The notes: generated by a model from the letters alone, not told the origin. A stretch of 6,210 bases of DNA from Methylobacteriaceae bacterium (GCA_031272615.1 JAISTL010000147.1:1-6210), one strand, 5' to 3'. Shown: positions 1-6,130, counted from the stretch's first letter. Made by a program: numbers and translations.

Positions 1-1679
1 TGTTCCCCGTCATAGGTCGTAACACGCGGGGACAGGCTTGGCGGGATGACGGAGCCGGTGGTGTCGCCGGAGAAAATTCCGTAACGCCCGCCGACACGCT
101 GACGGAAGGACTCCATCGCCATGACGGCGTCGGAGAGCGCGCCGACATATCCTTCGGCGGTGGGCACAAAGGGCTGATAGCGCTTGCCGCCGGAGTTGCC
201 GGAGTTGCCGCCGCCGGAACCACCGGAACCACCGTTATTTCCGTCCTTGGCCGGGGGTGGGGCGATTTGCGAGCGTAAATACCAGTCGCCGTCATCGGCT
301 TTGGCGAGGCCGCCGCGGTGCAGCGTGTAACCGTAAGCGCCGGCGACCACCACCTCCTCGCCGGTTTCGGCCAGATAATCCCCCGAAAGGCTGAACGCGG
401 CGTCTGAAGTTCCATCCACATCCACCACTTTGATGCCGTCGCCGGAGGTCAGTGCGCCGTTGCCGCCGGCGTTTTTGACGCGCAGCACCGCCGTGCCCGA
501 GGTGTTGCCCTTGATGTGCACCAAGTCCGTGGGGGAATTGTCGCCGTCCAGCCTGGTGTTCAGCTGGAACACGCCGTTGTTGCCGACAAAATTCCCAGTG
601 ACGGTGAGGGTGGTGAATGTGTCGGCCGCCGGGGCGGAAAACACGACGGTGCTGTCGGTGAGGGTGAGGTTCGTCAGTTTGGAATCTCCCGGAATCTCCC
701 AGGAACTGCCTTTGGCCAGGGTGAGATTGATAATGCTCGCGCTCCCATCCCCGTATGGGTAAATTGCCGCAATTCCCTTGAATGTGGAGTTGTCGGCCGT
801 CAGATTGAGAGTGCCGGAACTGGCCATGTAAAACGCCTGGCTGCCGGCAACAATGTGACTATCGGTGACGGTGACGGTGCTGGCGCCATATCCCGCGATG
901 GCCGTATCGCTGCTGGTGATGGATGACCCGGTGATGACAACCTCGCCGTTCTCCGCGAGAACCGCCAGCACCTCGGGAACATGAGCCCCGGGGTCTATGG
1001 AGGAATTCTGCTCGCTGGACATATCGATGACCGACTTGCTGATGATAATCGTCCCGCCGTTTACGGCTGACAGCCCGTTTGGGTAATAGCCCCCTCTGAT
1101 GGTCATCACCGCGTTGCCGATCTCGAGGAGCGAACCGGTTCCTGTGGCGATAACGCCTTTCGCGTCATACCCGTCCATATCGAAAACGATCTCGTTGTGA
1201 GTTCCGGTAAAAGAGATCCGGGCGCCGTTGTCCACGCGGATACCTTCGTAACCGTTGGGAATTCCGGACGCATGGATGTTGAATTTGACGCCGGCGCCGC
1301 CGAACTCGATGACGCCGCCGTTGGTCGCGAGAATGCCGGTGGTGTTCAGGTTGAGCCTGGCGTCCAGAACGAAGCCGGTGCCGTCGTCCTTGTGCCCGAC
1401 GACAATGCGGTTGTTGGCGCCGTCGGCCTTCATGGCGGTAGTCCCGTCGGCGGAGGTCAGCGTGTCGTCATCGTAGAAGGTGCAGACGCCGGAAACGCAG
1501 GGGGCATTGGCAAGGCCGGTGTCCGCGTCGGTGTAATCCGTCGCCGCCGCCGGGAGGATCAACGCCGCAAGGGCGGCGGACGCAAGAAGGGCAGCGGGCG
1601 TGACCCGATACAAAGCCGGATGCTGAACGGTTTCAGCGAAAGAGGGTAATCCGGCGGTTACCCGCAATTGGTTACGCAT
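1..1679 (-). CDS. Autotransporter (type Va secretion), N-terminal 559 codons; C-terminal barrel cut off by the window edge
   Basis: Reading back from an ATG at 1677-1679, the frame stays open to the left edge. Residues 1-46 look like a Sec signal peptide with a long N-region (R2, R6, R25), a hydrophobic core around 26-43 and a likely cut after AAA46. Residues 50-380 are rich in Gly, Thr, Ser, Asn and Ile/Val with repetitive short strands (for example GTIIISKSVID, STVTVTDSHI), as expected for a right-handed beta-helix passenger. Residues about 384-470 (DLVHIKGNTSG to DWYLRSQ) resemble the pertactin-type autochaperone segment that helps passenger folding at the surface. A Gly/Ser/Asn linker follows at 479-499, then PFVPTAEGY...SFRQRVGGRYG, which resembles the segment just before the autotransporter barrel. 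The only cysteines are C61 and C66. A weak ribosome-binding site (AGGA) lies 8 nt upstream of the start. The protein is probably exported to the outer surface; the passenger's target (adhesin, or other) cannot be told, and no protease catalytic motif was seen. Confidence 0.88.
   Translation of the reverse strand, partial: MRNQLRVTAGLPSFAETVQHPALYRVTPAALLASAALAALILPAAATDYTDADTGLANAPCVSGVCTFYDDDTLTSADGTTAMKADGANNRIVVGHKDDGTGFVLDARLNLNTTGILATNGGVIEFGGAGVKFNIHASGIPNGYEGIRVDNGARISFTGTHNEIVFDMDGYDAKGVIATGTGSLLEIGNAVMTIRGGYYPNGLSAVNGGTIIISKSVIDMSSEQNSSIDPGAHVPEVLAVLAENGEVVITGSSITSSDTAIAGYGASTVTVTDSHIVAGSQAFYMASSGTLNLTADNSTFKGIAAIYPYGDGSASIINLTLAKGSSWEIPGDSKLTNLTLTDSTVVFSAPAADTFTTLTVTGNFVGNNGVFQLNTRLDGDNSPTDLVHIKGNTSGTAVLRVKNAGGNGALTSGDGIKVVDVDGTSDAAFSLSGDYLAETGEEVVVAGAYGYTLHRGGLAKADDGDWYLRSQIAPPPAKDGNNGGSGGSGGGNSGNSGGKRYQPFVPTAEGYVGALSDAVMAMESFRQRVGGRYGIFSGDTTGSVIPPSLSPRVTTYDGE
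190..233 (-). repeat. Short tandem 9-bp repeats encoding the Gly/Ser/Asn linker
   Basis: On the plus strand CCGGAGTTG occurs twice in tandem (190-198, 199-207), followed by six bases and then CCGGAACCA twice in tandem (214-222, 223-231). In the autotransporter frame these encode Gly-Gly-Ser and Gly-Asn-Ser triplets. The repeats fall in a flexible linker between the passenger and the barrel region, so gain or loss of 9-bp units would change linker length without a frameshift. Confidence 0.75.
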
Positions 1680-1687
1680 ACTGAGTG

Positions 1688-1691
1688 TCCT
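1688..1691 (-). promoter_or_regulatory. Ribosome-binding site of the autotransporter gene
   Basis: On the minus strand AGGA lies 8 nt before the ATG at 1679. It is a partial match to the AGGAGG consensus but the only purine-rich site at suitable spacing. It supports this start despite the long N-region of the signal peptide; no other ATG lies between it and the hydrophobic core. Confidence 0.5.
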
Positions 1692-1708
1692 GAGAATCTG
1701 GATAAACG

Positions 1709-1723
1709 GCCGGTCAATCCGGC
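1709..1723 (-). other. Small hairpin in the autotransporter leader
   Basis: GCCGG (1709-1713) and CCGGC (1719-1723) form a perfect 5-bp stem with a 5-nt loop, about 30 nt upstream of the autotransporter start. In the transcript it would sit just upstream of the ribosome-binding site. No U-run follows it, so it is not a terminator; a role in mRNA stability or translation is only inference. Confidence 0.3.
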
Positions 1724-1805
1724 TGTTTCCTTTGGCAGACAAAGGGAACAGTGCAGTGTTGGCGAGGCTGAAGGGAAACGGATTGTGGGGCTCTTGGCGG
1801 CCCGG

Positions 1806-1820
1806 TTCGGATAAACCGAA
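1806..1820 (-). other. Small hairpin in the autotransporter leader (second copy of the 5-bp stem/5-nt loop form)
   Basis: TTCGG (1806-1810) and CCGAA (1816-1820) are perfectly complementary around a 5-nt loop. This has the same geometry as the hairpin at 1709-1723. It could be a leader hairpin or a short operator; the sequence does not decide. Confidence 0.3.
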
Positions 1821-1870
1821 GTTTCAAGGGGATATAAAGCGCCTTGTCCAAACGGCGAGACAGGTGTCAA

Positions 1871-1889
1871 CCCGTGGTTAAAATACGGG
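1871..1889. promoter_or_regulatory. Operator-like palindrome upstream of the autotransporter
   Basis: CCCGT (1871-1875) and ACGGG (1885-1889) are perfect inverted arms around a 9-nt A/T-rich centre. A TTGACA consensus -35 hexamer (minus strand, 1865-1870) lies next to it, but no convincing -10 hexamer is found 16-18 nt downstream of that. The 19-bp size and A/T-rich centre suit a dimeric regulator, but no regulator family is recognised. Confidence 0.25.
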
Positions 1890-1918
1890 AAATGGCGGAA
1901 TACGTGAGTGAAATCCGT

Positions 1919-1947
1919 AAGATACGTAGACAAACCCGCTGTTGCAA
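1919..1947 (-). promoter_or_regulatory. Candidate sigma70-type promoter for the autotransporter
   Basis: On the minus strand TTGCAA (1942-1947) is followed after exactly 17 nt by TATCTT (1919-1924), 4 of 6 matches to each of the consensus hexamers. It would give a leader of roughly 230 nt that includes the palindrome at 1871-1889 and both small hairpins. Hexamer matches of this quality are common by chance. Confidence 0.25.
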
Positions 1948-1997
1948 AATAGGCACACCCCGCGGAAAGTAATAATTTGTTGAGAAATGGCGAGGGG

Positions 1998-2133
1998 ATG
2001 GACCGGGAGGACGTGGTGGACATAGTGGACATAAACCGTACCCCGGAAACCGGACACTTCGCAATTCGGGGATAGTTCAAGGAATCCAAGGCAGACAAAC
2101 GTCCGCCATGTCCACCGTGTCCACTTTGTCCAC
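1998..2133. repeat. Inverted pair of 9-bp repeat arrays (4 + 4 units of RTGGACNNN)
   Basis: The left arm, 1998-2033, is four contiguous 9-bp units on the plus strand fitting RTGGACNNN (one has GAGGAC). The right arm, 2098-2133, is four contiguous 9-bp units of the same motif on the minus strand (one has GCGGAC). The arms are equal in length (36 bp) and separated by 64 bp, so transcripts or single strands could fold into a long imperfect stem: over the inner part, 2011-2033 against 2109-2131, roughly four fifths of the bases pair. The array lies just downstream of the DUF1963 gene's stop codon. No U-run follows, so it is not a standard intrinsic terminator. Related units recur at 6030-6085. 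Confidence 0.8.
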
Positions 2134-2145
2134 GCGTCCGGGTTG

Positions 2146-4311
2146 TTACGCCGCGTCGGTTTCGTCGTCGTCGTCGGTTGTCGGGACGCTGTCGTCAATC
2201 TCGTAAAGGAATGTCACCGCGCTCCAGTCGCGCTCCTCCAGCGCGGTGGGCGAAATCCAGAACTGGCAGACGCCGGAGGGGAACCAGCCCGCCACCGGGT
2301 CCCCGGCCAGCTGCAGCAGCATGTGCTCGCCGATGTGGAAGGCGTCGCCGCCCAGCACGCTGGCGCCGCGGCCGAACATTTGGTGGTGGGTTTCGTCATA
2401 GCCGGGCAGCAGCAGGCTGTCGTCCACCAGTTGCCGCACCGGGTCCGGCTCCAGGGCGAACACGTCGTCCGGCGCGCTCGCCAGAGCCCGCAGCATGATG
2501 CGGTAGAAATCATTCACCGAGTTGGGCCACGCCGTCTTCTGAAACACGGAAAAATCGGCCCAGACGCGCTCCAGGGTGTGGCCCAGCTGCTCCACGTCGG
2601 CGCTTGTCATTTCCTGCCAGAACGAGCGCTCGCCGATCCAGTGCTCGAACTCGTCGATGAAGCGGCCGAAGCGGTTGAGCAGGGTCTGGCGCTCTTCATA
2701 CGCCCACTGTTTGCGGGCGTCGAAGGGGCTGCCGTCGGCGCCCGGCGGCTGCGGCGCCTCAACCTCGGCGAAATCCAGTTTCAGCACCGTCAGCAGATAG
2801 CGGGCGCAGAACCAGCGCAGCAGGCCGGGGCCGCCGCTGTTCCGGGCGAGCCAGCGGGTCAGCATGGCATGCAGGGTGCCGAAGCGGGCGAAGTGTTTGA
2901 TGGCCTGGCGACGCTCGGCCCGGTCGGCGGTGTAGGGAATGCCCAGCGCGTGCAGTGACAGCGGCCAGCACGGAAACTGGTCGCGCAGCACCTCGCCGCG
3001 CCCGGTCATGGTGAGATCGGCGGCGAACACCTCGGAGACCGGGCGCATATCGCCGGGCGGCGCGGTGGGGCCGCCCCCGGTGTCGTCGACATAAACCACC
3101 GCGTGGTCAAAGCGGCCGTCCTTTCGACTGAGGTTGCCGATGAAAAAGGCGAGGGACCCGGCATCGGGCAGCAGCTGGAAACCCGTCGCCGCTTTCACCT
3201 CCGCCAAATCCATCTGGGCGGCGAAAGCCAGCGGCTCCCCGGATTTGGCCCGCGGCCACGGCGCCCTTCCGAGGCAGGGCAGCCCGCCGATCCGGCAGGC
3301 CGGACTCTCCGGCTGAGCGTCGCTCCGGCGCGGGCCGCGCACCAGCAGCAGCGCCGGAACCGAGCGGATTTCCTTCTTGACGGCGGCGCCCTCCTCGGCG
3401 CTGGGCAGCAGCCCGTAACCGACAACCAGCCGCACCACCTGCACCGCCGCGGCGATGAGCTCGCTGTTGCCGGTGGCGAGTCGCGCGCGGACAATGCGCC
3501 ATTTCGGCATCGGCGGCGTGCCGCCCCGGTAGATGAGGTCAAAAACCGTGCGGTCGGGGGCGGGTTCTTCGAGGCCCCAATAGGATTCCACGGCGAACCC
3601 CAGCTGCAGCAGCGGGTTCAGCAGGCCGAGTCCCAGCGGGCTGCCGGCGTCGGACAGTCGGTCGCGATCATCCTCCGAGCCGGTGAGACAAGTGAAAATC
3701 ACTCCGGCGGCGTCGCGTTCGGCCCGGGAGAGGGAGGCGAACTCCGGCCATCCGGCGGGCGTATCGCGGCGGAAGCCCGGGCGGTTGGCGGCAACGGCGT
3801 AGGGCATGACGAAGAACAGCCCGAAAGGCGGCTCGGCGAGAAACTGCGGATTCTGCAGGTCCAGCAGGCCCAGCTCCCATGCGGTTTCAACGGAATTGCC
3901 GCGGGTGAACGCCAGGAGCAGTTCCTGCGCCCGTTGGTTGCGGAGCACCGTCGGATCGGGTGGAGCAGGGGCGGGCGGCGCGGATTCCGCCGGCGGAGTC
4001 ACCGGCCGTTCGGGCGCCTTGACCCTCGCCTTGCCGGACGTCTTGGCTTTGGCCTTGCCGGTGCGTCGGACAACGGCGGGCCGGGCGGGAAACCTGCGCA
4101 GCAGCAGCGGCATCAGCGCCGTGACAAATCCCATGCCGGCGAGGGCGATGAGCCGTGTCGGCTCAACCGCGTCGGCGATGTCCAAGCCCTCTGCCCAGGC
4201 ATAGACAACCTCCTCCAACACCACCCAAAACAGAAAAAGAAATATAAAAAGGAAGACCGCTAAGGTGCAGAGTAATAGGGTACGAATGAAGTTTCCGGTG
4301 GATGGGGTCAT
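2146..4311 (-). CDS. Membrane-anchored DUF1963 (YwqG-like) protein of unknown function, 721 aa
   Basis: The N-terminus has a hydrophobic segment at about 8-31 (very rich in Leu and Phe) and a second at about 53-72, followed by a basic stretch (82-98) and a Pro/Ala-rich linker (102-120), suggesting two membrane helices with the bulk in the cytoplasm. Residues 121-335 match nothing I recognise. Residues 338-408 carry the first half of a DUF1963 domain: CRIGGLPCLG, then PWPR, then GEPLAFAAQMDL. The second half is at about 636-704: HHQMFG, HMLLQLAGD and GVCQFWISPTAL. Between them lies a mostly helical stretch of about 200 residues (460-635). The tail is acidic (DDDDETD). DUF1963 proteins such as YwqG have no established biochemical function. 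The ATG at 4309-4311 is preceded by GAGG at 4 nt spacing. The gene stands alone, divergent from yebC. That the frame is coding is supported by the domain match; exact start is fairly secure. Confidence 0.85.
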   Translation of the reverse strand: MTPSTGNFIRTLLLCTLAVFLFIFLFLFWVVLEEVVYAWAEGLDIADAVEPTRLIALAGMGFVTALMPLLLRRFPARPAVVRRTGKAKAKTSGKARVKAPERPVTPPAESAPPAPAPPDPTVLRNQRAQELLLAFTRGNSVETAWELGLLDLQNPQFLAEPPFGLFFVMPYAVAANRPGFRRDTPAGWPEFASLSRAERDAAGVIFTCLTGSEDDRDRLSDAGSPLGLGLLNPLLQLGFAVESYWGLEEPAPDRTVFDLIYRGGTPPMPKWRIVRARLATGNSELIAAAVQVVRLVVGYGLLPSAEEGAAVKKEIRSVPALLLVRGPRRSDAQPESPACRIGGLPCLGRAPWPRAKSGEPLAFAAQMDLAEVKAATGFQLLPDAGSLAFFIGNLSRKDGRFDHAVVYVDDTGGGPTAPPGDMRPVSEVFAADLTMTGRGEVLRDQFPCWPLSLHALGIPYTADRAERRQAIKHFARFGTLHAMLTRWLARNSGGPGLLRWFCARYLLTVLKLDFAEVEAPQPPGADGSPFDARKQWAYEERQTLLNRFGRFIDEFEHWIGERSFWQEMTSADVEQLGHTLERVWADFSVFQKTAWPNSVNDFYRIMLRALASAPDDVFALEPDPVRQLVDDSLLLPGYDETHHQMFGRGASVLGGDAFHIGEHMLLQLAGDPVAGWFPSGVCQFWISPTALEERDWSAVTFLYEIDDSVPTTDDDDETDAA

Positions 4312-4351
4312 TGTGCCTCAAATAAGGAATCAAAAGGTCGCGGCGGGAATG

Positions 4352-4370
4352 TACTATATGAAATACAGTA
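4352..4370. promoter_or_regulatory. Operator-like 19-bp near-palindrome upstream of the DUF1963 gene
   Basis: TACTATATGAAATACAGTA has 8-bp arms (4352-4359, 4363-4370) that match at 7 of 8 positions around a 3-nt centre. On the minus strand it contains TATAGT, a good -10 hexamer, with TTGCAT 14 nt upstream (short spacing). On the plus strand it overlaps a perfect TATAAT (4369-4374), though without a good -35. It sits 41-59 nt upstream of the DUF1963 start. It could be a regulator site, a pair of overlapping divergent promoters, or both. Confidence 0.4.
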
Positions 4371-4637
4371 TAATGCAAGAGGGCTACGTTACGGAAAGCA
4401 AGTATTGCACCGGGAACGTCTTGGCGGGGTTGTGGAGTTTTGCGCCGGGAGACGGCGAACACGCGCCCTGCCTTGGATTTCCCATGTCAAGCATGTTTAT
4501 GGGTCGAAAAGGAGCAAGGTCAAGCGATTTTACGTGAAATTCCCGTATACCGCCGGAAAGTCGGGTGAAATCGGAGTGATTGACGGTGTATCCCGGCACA
4601 TTTGCAGGCCTGGCGCATAAAACTTGCGTCTCCCCCT

Positions 4638-4665
4638 TTGCTTTTTTGTCGAACGGTTTTATAAG
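4638..4665 (+). promoter_or_regulatory. Candidate promoter for yebC-ruvC
   Basis: TTGCTT (4638-4643) is followed after 16 nt by TATAAG (4660-4665), which matches the -10 consensus at 5 of 6 positions. It lies in a local T-rich patch in otherwise GC-rich DNA and would start transcription near 4672, giving a leader of about 80 nt before yebC. Confidence 0.4.
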
Positions 4666-4741
4666 CCCCGACACATCAAGTTTTTACACCCGCGCCGCCG
4701 TCTGTTGTCAGCGGCGGTGACCCGCGGGTTCGGCTGTAAGC

Positions 4742-4745
4742 GGAG
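4742..4745 (+). promoter_or_regulatory. Ribosome-binding site of yebC
   Basis: GGAG lies 5 nt before the ATG at 4751, an ordinary strong site that fixes the start. The resulting N-terminus ([15 protein letters not shown]) is the one expected for the family. Confidence 0.75.
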
Positions 4746-4750
4746 AAATC

Positions 4751-5500
4751 ATGTCCGGACATTCACAGTTCAAGAACATCATGCATCGCAAGGGCAGACA
4801 GGACGCCCAGAAATCAAAGCTGTTTTCCAAGCTCGCCCGGGAAATCACCGTCGCCGCCAAACTCGGCACCCCCGACCCGGATATGAATCCGCGGCTCCGG
4901 CTGGCGGTGCTGGCGGCGCGCGCCGAGAACATGCCGAAGGACAACATCCAGCGCGCCATCAACAAGGCGGCGGGCGGCGACAGCGACAATTACGAGGAAA
5001 TCCGCTATGAGGGCTACGGCAGCGGCGGCGCCGCCTTCATTGTCGAGGCGATGACCGACAACCGCAACCGCTCGGCCTCGGATATCCGCTCCATCTTCAC
5101 CAAGCACGGCGGCAACATGGCCGAAACCGGCGCCGTCGCCTTCATGTTCGACCGGGTCGGCGTGGTGGAATTCAACGCCGATGTCGCCGATGCCGATACC
5201 GTGCTGGAGGCGGCCATCGACGCCGGCGCCGAGGATGTGGAGTCCTCCGAGGACGGCCACGAGATCTATTGCGCCCAGGGGGACCTCAACGAGGTGTCGT
5301 CGGCGCTGGAGGCCAGGTTCGGCCCGCCGCGGAAATCCGCCCTCATCTGGAAGGCGCAGAACATGATCAGCGTCGATGACGAAACCGGCGAAAAGCTGCT
5401 GCGCATGTCCGAACTGCTGGAGGATCACGACGATGTGCAGAACGTGTTCTCCAACTTTGAAGTTTCCGACGCCCTGCTTGAAAAGCTCTCCAACGAATAG
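4751..5500 (+). CDS. yebC: YebC/PmpR (TACO1) family protein
   Basis: The 249-residue product has the usual family length and the hallmark N-terminus [13 protein letters not shown], followed by the conserved [30 protein letters not shown], and the [23 protein letters not shown] and [20 protein letters not shown] stretches. YebC proteins have three domains: a helical N-terminal part (about 1-75) and two alpha/beta domains. They were first annotated as DNA-binding transcriptional regulators (PmpR), while later work on bacterial YebC and mitochondrial TACO1 points to a role on the ribosome during difficult translation such as proline-rich stretches; the sequence does not decide which applies here. 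The gene is directly followed by ruvC with a 9-bp gap and is likely cotranscribed with it, a widespread arrangement. No truncation or missing conserved region is seen. Confidence 0.97.
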   Translation: MSGHSQFKNIMHRKGRQDAQKSKLFSKLAREITVAAKLGTPDPDMNPRLRLAVLAARAENMPKDNIQRAINKAAGGDSDNYEEIRYEGYGSGGAAFIVEAMTDNRNRSASDIRSIFTKHGGNMAETGAVAFMFDRVGVVEFNADVADADTVLEAAIDAGAEDVESSEDGHEIYCAQGDLNEVSSALEARFGPPRKSALIWKAQNMISVDDETGEKLLRMSELLEDHDDVQNVFSNFEVSDALLEKLSNE

Positions 5501-5504
5501 GCGG
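5499..5504 (+). promoter_or_regulatory. Ribosome-binding site of ruvC overlapping the yebC stop codon
   Basis: AGGCGG (5 of 6 bases of AGGAGG) overlaps the last bases of the yebC TAG and lies 5 nt before the GTG at 5510. It supports the GTG start and suggests that ruvC translation is coupled to termination of yebC. Confidence 0.45.
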
Positions 5505-5509
5505 CCCGC

Positions 5510-6022
5510 GTGACCACTCTCCCGGCCCGGAAGGTCGTTCGTGTGCTGGGCATCGACCCGGGGCTGCAGCGCACGGGCTGGGGGCTCATCACTGTCGATG
5601 GCAACACCTTGGGTTTTGTCGGCTGCGGCGTCATCACCTCGCGGCCCGAGGCGTCGCTGGCCGAGCGCCTGCGCCAGCTGCACGACGGCCTTTCGGAGAT
5701 TATCGCCCGCGAACAGCCCGACGAGGCGGCGGTGGAGGAAACCTTCGTCAACAAGGACGCCCGCTCGGCGCTGAAACTCGGCCACGCCCGCGGCGTCGCC
5801 CTGCTGGTTCCCGCCCTTGCCGGCCTTACCGTTGCCGAATACGCCGCCAACCTGGTGAAGAAAACCGTCACCGGCTCCGGCCACGCCGAGAAGGTTCAGG
5901 TCCAGGCCATGATCCGCGTGCTGCTGCCGAAATCGGCGGTCAGCCAGGCCGACGCCGCCGACGCCTTGGCCGTCGCCGTCACCCACGCCCACCACCGCGG
6001 CATTCCGGAGCTGAAGGTGTAG
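5510..6022 (+). CDS. ruvC: Crossover junction endodeoxyribonuclease RuvC (Holliday junction resolvase)
   Basis: RuvC cuts Holliday junctions made by recombination repair, acting as a dimer with the RuvAB branch-migration motor in the cytoplasm. The 170-residue product carries the four acidic catalytic residues of the RNase H-like fold at the expected places: D16 in GIDPG, E76 in AVEETF, and D148 and D151 in QADAADALA (equivalent to E. coli D7, E66, D138 and D141). The family blocks LKLGHARG (88-95) and [18 protein letters not shown] (111-128) are intact. The start is GTG; the next in-frame GTG (codon 12) would cut into the first beta strand, so 5510 is preferred. It follows yebC by 9 bp. ruvA and ruvB, commonly next, would lie beyond the right edge; the repeat-filled 188 bases downstream may separate them. 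Sequence style is alphaproteobacterial. Confidence 0.97.
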   Translation: MTTLPARKVVRVLGIDPGLQRTGWGLITVDGNTLGFVGCGVITSRPEASLAERLRQLHDGLSEIIAREQPDEAAVEETFVNKDARSALKLGHARGVALLVPALAGLTVAEYAANLVKKTVTGSGHAEKVQVQAMIRVLLPKSAVSQADAADALAVAVTHAHHRGIPELKV

Positions 6023-6029
6023 GGTTTTG

Positions 6030-6085
6030 GTGGACGTGGTGGACGAGGGTGGACGAGGGTGGACAAGGGTGGACAAGGGTGGACG
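6030..6085 (+). repeat. Tandem GTGGAC array, 9-10 bp period, six units
   Basis: GTGGAC occurs at 6030, 6039, 6049, 6059, 6069 and 6079, a step of 9 then repeatedly 10 bp, with spacers GTG, GAG(G) and AAG(G). The 10-bp units are exact neighbours in pairs (GTGGACGAGG twice, GTGGACAAGG twice), which suggests local duplication. Inverted GTCCAC copies follow at 6162 and 6175. The same core unit forms the array at 1998-2133. Confidence 0.85.
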
Positions 6086-6130
6086 AATCCGCCGCTTCAT
6101 CGTTTGACTTGTTGCACCGCCGGCGCCGCC

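Larger units (their letters stand above)
1680..2145. other. Gene-free intergenic region with autotransporter leader and inverted repeat arrays
   Basis: This stretch of 466 bases separates two minus-strand genes. It is visibly richer in A/T around 1860-1990 than the flanking genes. It holds the ribosome-binding site and leader of the autotransporter (right to left), three 5-bp-arm inverted repeats and a large paired array of 9-bp units. Open frames crossing it (for example minus strand 1658-2098) have low-complexity translations imposed by the repeats, no ribosome-binding site, and one overlaps the autotransporter start, so I call no gene here. Confidence 0.7.
4312..4750. other. Divergent intergenic region between the DUF1963 gene and yebC
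   Basis: This 439-base region is less GC-rich than its flanks. It holds the ribosome-binding sites and candidate promoters of both divergent genes, plus a 19-bp near-palindrome. Short open frames exist on both strands (for example plus 4405-4620 and minus 4384-4674), but they overlap each other, have no clear ribosome-binding site and have no recognisable product, so I do not call them genes. A small stem, CCCAT/ATGGG at 4481-4503, is visible. About 240 bases (4381-4620) have no assigned role. Confidence 0.65.

Noticed and set aside
1197..1649. 150-codon plus-strand open frame over the autotransporter signal region
   Set aside because: It is antisense to the autotransporter frame, which has a signal peptide, passenger and linker in correct order.
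1865..1870. Consensus TTGACA as the -35 of the autotransporter promoter
   Set aside because: No acceptable -10 hexamer lies 16-18 nt downstream (ACAAGG at the 17-nt position), so I preferred the weaker but properly spaced pair at 1919-1947.
1658..2098. 146-codon minus-strand open frame in the intergenic region
   Set aside because: It overlaps the autotransporter start in another frame, lacks a ribosome-binding site, and its Ser/Thr-rich beginning is simply the translation of the 9-bp repeats.
1998..2133. CRISPR array
   Set aside because: The units are only 9 bp with 3 variable bases, without spacers of 25-40 bp, and no cas genes are present.
2098..2145. Intrinsic terminator of the DUF1963 gene
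   Set aside because: There is strong stem potential with the array at 1998-2033, but the loop is 64 nt and no run of U follows, so a Rho-independent terminator is not supported.
2143..2958. 271-codon plus-strand open frame over the 3' half of the DUF1963 gene
   Set aside because: Shadow frame on the antisense strand; the opposite frame contains conserved DUF1963 motifs.
3103..4263. 386-codon plus-strand open frame opposite the DUF1963 gene
   Set aside because: Its translation is low in hydrophobic order and rich in Arg, Gly and Gln with no recognised domain, while the minus strand carries a clear domain and a good ribosome-binding site.
4384..4674. 96-codon minus-strand open frame upstream of the DUF1963 gene
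   Set aside because: No ribosome-binding site and no recognised motif, and it covers the likely yebC promoter. Kept only as part of the unexplained intergenic region.
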